Below, in pieces: positions 6,447 to 10,076 of a stretch of DNA of 10,076 nt (position 1 is its first letter; each line of letters begins with the position of its first letter). The DNA is taken from assembly GCA_023259235.1 (NCBI GenBank), contig JAHFQQ010000117.1, positions 1 through 10,076 on the forward strand, given 5' to 3'. Both the position numbers and the translations under genes were made by a program. The stretch comes from Polaromonas sp. (lineage in GTDB: Bacteria; Pseudomonadota; Gammaproteobacteria; Burkholderiales; Burkholderiaceae_C). The notes under the pieces were generated by a model that saw nothing but the letters and a program-made list of their open reading frames with translations, had not been told where the DNA came from and did not search any database.

Positions 6447-7549
6447 GCCCTGGCCGCCCGCAGGAAATCTTCCACCGCCAGCGAGCAGCCCTTGGCCTGC
6501 GCGCCTTCAGCGCGCCCCAGCAACAAGAAACCGCCGTCCACCGCCACACCCACATCTTCGGTCAGGATGGTGGTGACCGAATTGAAATTGCCGAGATCGC
6601 AATGCACCAGAATGCCGCGCTCGCCAACGGCAACCTCATTGCCGCTGAGCGGATCCACCACCCGGGAGCGAATCCAGTGCGGGCCCGACTTGACCGAGGG
6701 CAGCGTCGCGTTGCCCTCATCGTAAAACTGCGTGCTGAGCTCGGTCATGCCGTACATATTGATGCACTGGCTGCGGGCTATGCCCAGCATCGAGGACAGC
6801 TGGGCATAAAAATCTTCCATCGGCAGTTCGCGCGACTGGCCCTTGAAGCCGCCGGTATCCAGCACCCGGCTGCCCGGCGGCAGGCGAAAGCTCTGCCCAC
6901 GCTGCCGCAGTTCGTCCATCAGGTGCACGAAGCTGTAGCTCGCCCCCAGCAGGGCAAAGGGATCGCCGGTCTGCTGCGCCTGCGCCAGCGCCTCAGACAG
7001 GCGCGCGCTGTCCAGCCCCTGCGGGCCCAAAAAGTAGTCGCTGCCGGGCGTGCCGAATTCGTGCACGGCCAGCGCCAGGTAATGTGCCAGCGAAGAGTTG
7101 GGCATTGCTGTCTCGTCAGGGAACAGGATGCCCATGCGGATCTTCTCAGTGCCCTGCATGAAGCGCTGGCTGAAGTTGACCCGCATCGAAGTGTCGTAGA
7201 CCGCAATCGACGGGTGGTAGTGCCGGCCCTTGACGTCGCCGCGCGTGGTACCGCTGGTCATGAAGACCCGATCGCAAGTTTCCGGCGACACGCAGCTCAA
7301 GGTCAGGTCCTTGAAGGCATTGATCGGCACGGCCGGGAAGTCACGCCAGCTCTTGACGGTGCGGGGCGTCCTGCCGCGTTGTTGGCAAAAATCCCGGAAA
7401 GCTGCGTTGTGCTGGAACTGGTAGGCGAACAGGCGCAAGGCCAGGCGCGTGAACTCGTCATCAGACGAGCCCTCTTGCACCATGAAGACCAGCAACGCCT
7501 CGACGAGGTCGCTTGCCAGCTCTTGCGGGATTGATTCAGGTACTTTCAC
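6443..7549 (-). CDS. luxE: LuxE-family acyl-protein synthetase (carboxylate activation)
   Basis: A 368-residue adenylate-forming protein of the LuxE type. It activates a carboxylic acid with ATP, carries the acyl group on a Cys and hands it to LuxC. Visible motifs are the phosphate-binding loop MTSGTTRG (about 97-104), the adenylation motif YGMTELSTQFYD, GERGILVHCDL, and a C-terminal KGCS with C355, placed like the acyl-accepting C-terminal Cys of LuxE. The start is GTG 7549; GGAAG lies 10 nt upstream and is buried in a hairpin (7560-7595), which supports both the start and translational control. It is the first gene of the operon, directly after a TPP riboswitch. The acyl substrate need not be a fatty acid; coenzyme F390 synthetase-like ligases share this fold and act on aromatic acids. 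Substrate unknown. Confidence 0.9.
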   Translation of the reverse strand: MKVPESIPQELASDLVEALLVFMVQEGSSDDEFTRLALRLFAYQFQHNAAFRDFCQQRGRTPRTVKSWRDFPAVPINAFKDLTLSCVSPETCDRVFMTSGTTRGDVKGRHYHPSIAVYDTSMRVNFSQRFMQGTEKIRMGILFPDETAMPNSSLAHYLALAVHEFGTPGSDYFLGPQGLDSARLSEALAQAQQTGDPFALLGASYSFVHLMDELRQRGQSFRLPPGSRVLDTGGFKGQSRELPMEDFYAQLSSMLGIARSQCINMYGMTELSTQFYDEGNATLPSVKSGPHWIRSRVVDPLSGNEVAVGERGILVHCDLGNFNSVTTILTEDVGVAVDGGFLLLGRAEGAQAKGCSLAVEDFLRAARA

Positions 7550-7559
7550 GTTCGCCGTT

Positions 7560-7595
7560 CTTCCGGTGGTGTGCTTCGCACGGGCGCTCCGGAAG
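7560..7595 (-). promoter_or_regulatory. Ribosome-binding-site sequestering hairpin (riboswitch expression platform)
   Basis: On the minus strand CTTCCGG (7595-7589) pairs perfectly with CCGGAAG (7566-7560). The 22-nt loop holds a second small stem, GTGC/GCAC around GAA (7581-7571). The 3' arm contains GGAAG, the Shine-Dalgarno of the GTG start at 7549, so forming the stem should block translation. The 5' arm overlaps CCGGAGCG (7592-7585), which is complementary over 8 nt to CGCTCCGG (7723-7716) in the 5' strand of the aptamer. When TPP is absent that pairing could form instead and free the Shine-Dalgarno. There is no U-run, so this is translational rather than terminator control. The mechanism is inferred from complementarity. 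Confidence 0.72.
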
Positions 7596-7622
7596 GTGTG
7601 GCAGGGCGCAGTGCGTGACCTG

Positions 7623-7727
7623 ACAGCTCTTCTTACGTCGGCATGATCCGATTCAAGTTCACGGGTTCAGTTCTGACCATCTCAGCCGCCCTGCCGTCTA
7701 TGGCAGCGTTGCACCCCGGAGCGTTGT
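7623..7727 (-). ncRNA. TPP riboswitch (THI-box aptamer)
   Basis: Read on the minus strand, the leader shows the conserved TPP aptamer pieces in order: GGGGTGC, a variable stem-loop (CTGCC/GGCAG), CTGAGAT (7685-7679), ACCCGTGAAC, TTGA, then GGATCATGCCG and ACGTA. The helix TCGG/CCGA around ATCATG has the place and length of CTGG/CCAG in E. coli thiC but different bases, which indicates compensatory change. The closing stem is GCTC (7722-7719) with GAGC (7629-7626). The aptamer ends about 74 nt before the luxE start, leaving room for the hairpin described separately. TPP binding is expected to lower expression of the operon below it. The window contains no known thi gene, which makes the riboswitch the main clue to the operon's role. 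Confidence 0.93.
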
Positions 7728-7729
7728 GG

Positions 7730-7760
7730 ATTCTACGCGTACTGCGACGCCGGGGCGGAA
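7730..7760 (-). promoter_or_regulatory. Candidate sigma-70 promoter of the TPP-regulated operon
   Basis: On the minus strand TAGAAT (7735-7730) is a 5/6 match to the -10 box. Transcription would start near 7723, essentially at the 5' edge of the aptamer. The -35 is poor: TTCCGC at 7760-7755 with a 19-nt spacer is the best I see. The position supports the call more than the sequence does. Confidence 0.4.
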
Positions 7761-8126
7761 CACCCTTCCTGGCCCTTGCACCACTCGCACGCCGCGCCCG
7801 GACCATGCGTCAAGACAAGCTAAAGGGGGTGCGGACGAATACTTGGACGACTCGTTCGCCGGCGGCTCACTTGTCTACGGTTGATGATGAGTGAAGGGTA
7901 TGGAGAGAGACGGTCTATCCCTTACCTTCTTCTCTGTCCATGTAGCGATTCAGTCGTAAGTAACTGGTGAATACTCCCCCTGCCCTATAGTGAGTGTTGA
8001 CGGTTCAGGCAAAACGGTGTAGATAAAAGCGCGGCGGGGTGATCGTCAAAATGAACCCTATTCTTTTTGGCCCGCATAATCTGTGCAAGCGAAACAAGAA
8101 CAATCAGACAGGGAATACGCCACGGC
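7736..8126. other. Divergent intergenic region between luxE operon and hsdM
   Basis: About 390 bp without a gene I can support. An imperfect inverted repeat is present near 7831-7860 (GCGGACGA against TCGTTCGC, 7 of 8), and another near 7893-7916 (AAGGG against CCCTT); neither is followed by a T-run. Both operons must start from this region. The short frames here show no family resemblance. Confidence 0.5.
7997..8025 (+). promoter_or_regulatory. Weak candidate promoter for hsdM
   Basis: TTGACG (7997-8002, 5/6 to the -35 box) is followed after exactly 17 nt by TAGATA (8020-8025, only 3/6 to the -10 box). It would give a leader of roughly 95 nt to the hsdM start. TATAGT at 7986-7991 is a better -10 but lacks a -35. 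Confidence 0.25.
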
Positions 8127-9680
8127 ATGCTCGACGACATCAAGAAAACACTCTGGGCCACCGCCGACAAGCTGCGCGCCAACATGGACGCCGCCGAGTA
8201 CAAGCACCTGGTGCTCGGCCTCATCTTCGTCAAATACATTTCCGACACCTTTGCCGCCCGCCGTACCGAGCTGACCATGCGCCTGACCAATCCGGGTGAT
8301 GACTACTATTTTGAGGATGCCAGCACCGACGACCTGGCCGCCGAGCTGGAAGACCGCGACTACTACAAAGAGGTCAACGCCTTCTGGGTTCCTGAGTCCG
8401 CCCGCTGGGAAAGTCTGCGCGCCGCCGCCAAGCAGCCCGACATCGGCAAGCGCATCGACGACGCCCTGAGCCTGGTGGAAGCCGAGAACCCCAAGCTCAA
8501 GGGCATCCTGGACAAACGCTACGCGCGCGCCCAATTGCCCGATGGCAAGCTCGGCGAACTGGTCGATCTGGTCTCCACCATCGGGTTTGGCGACACCCCC
8601 AGCGCCGCCCGCGACACGCTTGGCCAGGTCTACGAATACTTTCTGGGCATGTTTGCCAGCGCCGAGGGCAAGCGCGGCGGGCAGTTTTACACACCGGCCA
8701 GCATCGTCAAGACCCTGGTGGCGGTGCTCAGCCCGCACAACGGCCAGGTGTATGACCCGTGCTGCGGCTCGGGCGGCATGTTCGTGCAGTCCGAGAAGTT
8801 CATCGAAGCGCACGGCGGCAAGATTCGTGATGTATCCATCTACGGGCAGGAATCCAACCCCACCACCTGGCGCCTGACTGCGATGAACCTGGCAATTCGC
8901 GGGATCGACTTCAACTTAGGAAAAGAGCCGGGCGACACCTTCACGCGCAACCAGCATGCCGACCTGCGGGCCGACTTCATTCTGGCCAACCCGCCGTTCA
9001 ACATCAGCGACTGGTGGCACGGCAGCCTGACCGGTGACCCGCGCTGGGTATATGGCGACCCACCCCAAGGCAACGCCAACTACGCCTGGCTGCAGCACAT
9101 GCTGCACCACCTGAAACCCACGGGCTGGGCCGGCATCGTGCTGGCCAACGGCTCCATGAGCTCCAGCCAGAACAACGAGGGCGCGATCCGCGCCGCCATG
9201 GTCGAGGCCGACGTGGTCGAAGTCATGGTGGCGCTGCCGGGACAGTTGTTCTTCAACACCCAGATTCCGGCCTGCCTGTGGTTTCTGGTCAAGCAGAAAA
9301 CCCATCGCAAAGGCGAAGTGCTGTTCATCGACGCCCGCAAGCTCGCGACCATGATCAGCCGCGTGCAGTCCGAGTTCACCGATGAGGTGATTGAGCGCAT
9401 TGCCGCCACTGTGGCGGCGTGGCGTGGGGAGCCCGATGCGGGCGCGTACCAGGACATTGCAGGTTTTTGCCGCAGCGTGCCACTGGCAGAAATCGCCCAG
9501 CACGGCCATGTGCTCACGCCCGGCCGCTACGTGGGCGCGGAAGCAGTGGAAGACAACGACGAAGACTTCGCCACCAAGATGCAGCAGCTCACTGTGAAGC
9601 TGGGCGAACAGATGGCCAAGGGCGCGGAGCTGGACCAGTTGATTCGGCAAAAGCTGGGAGGGCTGGGGTATGAGTTCTGA
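8127..9680 (+). CDS. hsdM: Type I restriction-modification system DNA methyltransferase subunit HsdM
   Basis: A 517-residue N6-adenine methyltransferase subunit. The N-terminal helical domain (MLDDIKKTLWATADKLRANM, then KHLVLGLIFVKYISD) and the GQFYTP segment (185-190) are typical HsdM features. The SAM-binding motif DPCCGSGG is at 210-217 and the catalytic NPPF motif at 288-291. Near the C-terminus are LTPGRYVG and a helical tail that contacts HsdS. ATG 8127 is chosen over the in-frame ATG at 8067 because family members begin just before this helix; AGGGA lies 12 nt upstream, rather far. The stop overlaps the hsdS start by 11 nt. With HsdS it methylates the recognition sequence; HsdR, needed for cutting, would be outside the window. 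All key residues are present. Confidence 0.96.
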   Translation: MLDDIKKTLWATADKLRANMDAAEYKHLVLGLIFVKYISDTFAARRTELTMRLTNPGDDYYFEDASTDDLAAELEDRDYYKEVNAFWVPESARWESLRAAAKQPDIGKRIDDALSLVEAENPKLKGILDKRYARAQLPDGKLGELVDLVSTIGFGDTPSAARDTLGQVYEYFLGMFASAEGKRGGQFYTPASIVKTLVAVLSPHNGQVYDPCCGSGGMFVQSEKFIEAHGGKIRDVSIYGQESNPTTWRLTAMNLAIRGIDFNLGKEPGDTFTRNQHADLRADFILANPPFNISDWWHGSLTGDPRWVYGDPPQGNANYAWLQHMLHHLKPTGWAGIVLANGSMSSSQNNEGAIRAAMVEADVVEVMVALPGQLFFNTQIPACLWFLVKQKTHRKGEVLFIDARKLATMISRVQSEFTDEVIERIAATVAAWRGEPDAGAYQDIAGFCRSVPLAEIAQHGHVLTPGRYVGAEAVEDNDEDFATKMQQLTVKLGEQMAKGAELDQLIRQKLGGLGYEF

Positions 9681-10076
9681 GTGGCGGGACACGACCCTCG
9701 GACAAATCTGTGCAGCCCAAGGCGGTGCGATTCAAACCGGCCCATTCGGTAGCCAACTTCATACATCTGATTACAAAGAGTTCGGCATTCCGGTTGTTAT
9801 GCCGACCAACATTGGCGACGGCGGGATTGTTGTAGACGGCATTGCCAGAATTGATCAGTCCGACGTTGATCGGCTGTCGCAACACAAGCTGAAGATGGGC
9901 GACATCGTTTTCAGTCGTCGCGGTGACGTAACCAAGAATGCATTGATACGTCAGCATGAAGTCGGCTGGTTTTGTGGAACGGGGTGCTTGAAAGTTCGAT
10001 TGGGCGACGAGTCCATTGCCACAGCCAAATTCATCTCGCATTGCCTGCGTCTGCCGGACATCAAGGACTGGTTGAT
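9670..10076 (+). CDS. hsdS: Type I restriction-modification specificity subunit HsdS (partial, N-terminal)
   Basis: An open frame starts at ATG 9670 inside the end of hsdM and runs 135 codons to the window edge without a stop. The start is supported by GGGAGG about 10 nt upstream and by the 11-nt overlap that is common for hsdM-hsdS pairs. The protein begins MSSEWRDTTLGQICA and contains IQTGPFGSQLHTSDY, GIPVVMPTNI and KMGDIVFSRRGDVTKNALI, the usual pattern of the first target recognition domain. This half reads one half-site of a split recognition sequence, which cannot be predicted from the sequence alone. The second recognition domain and hsdR should follow downstream. The nucleotide composition is visibly less GC-rich than hsdM, as is usual for rapidly exchanged specificity domains. 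Confidence 0.93.
   Translation, partial: MSSEWRDTTLGQICAAQGGAIQTGPFGSQLHTSDYKEFGIPVVMPTNIGDGGIVVDGIARIDQSDVDRLSQHKLKMGDIVFSRRGDVTKNALIRQHEVGWFCGTGCLKVRLGDESIATAKFISHCLRLPDIKDWL

Noticed and set aside
8058..8813. 251-residue minus-strand frame antisense to hsdM
   Set aside because: Mirror of the well-supported HsdM coding frame, with no family resemblance of its own.

Overview
The window looks like an accessory stretch of a GC-rich betaproteobacterial chromosome, probably Burkholderiales. This rests on base composition and on the look of the proteins (AcoX, LuxC/LuxE, SsuABC/ThiXYZ-type ABC proteins, HsdM); no rRNA or other marker gene is present, so the placement is an inference.

Layout. 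(1) Positions 1-409, minus strand: the N-terminal part of an AcoX-like, NAD-kinase-fold protein of acetoin catabolism. A near-ideal sigma-54 (-24/-12) promoter lies just upstream at 445-460, and a perfect 18-bp palindrome at 591-608 is placed as an upstream activator site. (2) Positions 410-1680 are mostly non-coding: a hexanucleotide repeat, a 9-bp inverted repeat and the C-terminal remnant of an IS91-like transposase. This scar separates the aco locus from the next unit. (3) Positions 1681-7727, minus strand: a compact operon read in the order TPP riboswitch, LuxE-type acyl-protein synthetase, LuxC-type acyl reductase, ABC ATPase, permease, NMT1/THI5-like periplasmic binding protein, short-chain dehydrogenase. 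Adjacent genes overlap by 4 bases or are separated by at most 14. (4) Positions 7728-8126: a divergent intergenic region. (5) Positions 8127-10076, plus strand: a type I restriction-modification locus with complete hsdM and the start of hsdS, running off the end.

The most interesting unit is the operon in (3). The aptamer upstream of luxE carries the TPP (THI-box) hallmarks, so the operon should respond to thiamine pyrophosphate. The importer is of the type that carries thiamine precursors. LuxE plus LuxC convert a carboxylate to an aldehyde, and an SDR could reduce the aldehyde to an alcohol. I infer a salvage route that imports an oxidised (carboxylated) thiamine fragment and reduces it to the usable alcohol, either the pyrimidine HMP or the thiazole HET. 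There is no luciferase, so bioluminescence is not the purpose. The downstream expression platform can also be read: a hairpin buries the luxE ribosome binding site, and its 5' arm is complementary over 8 nt to the 5' strand of the aptamer.

The aco and hsd loci appear unrelated to this operon; they flank it through the IS91 scar on one side and a divergent intergenic region on the other.
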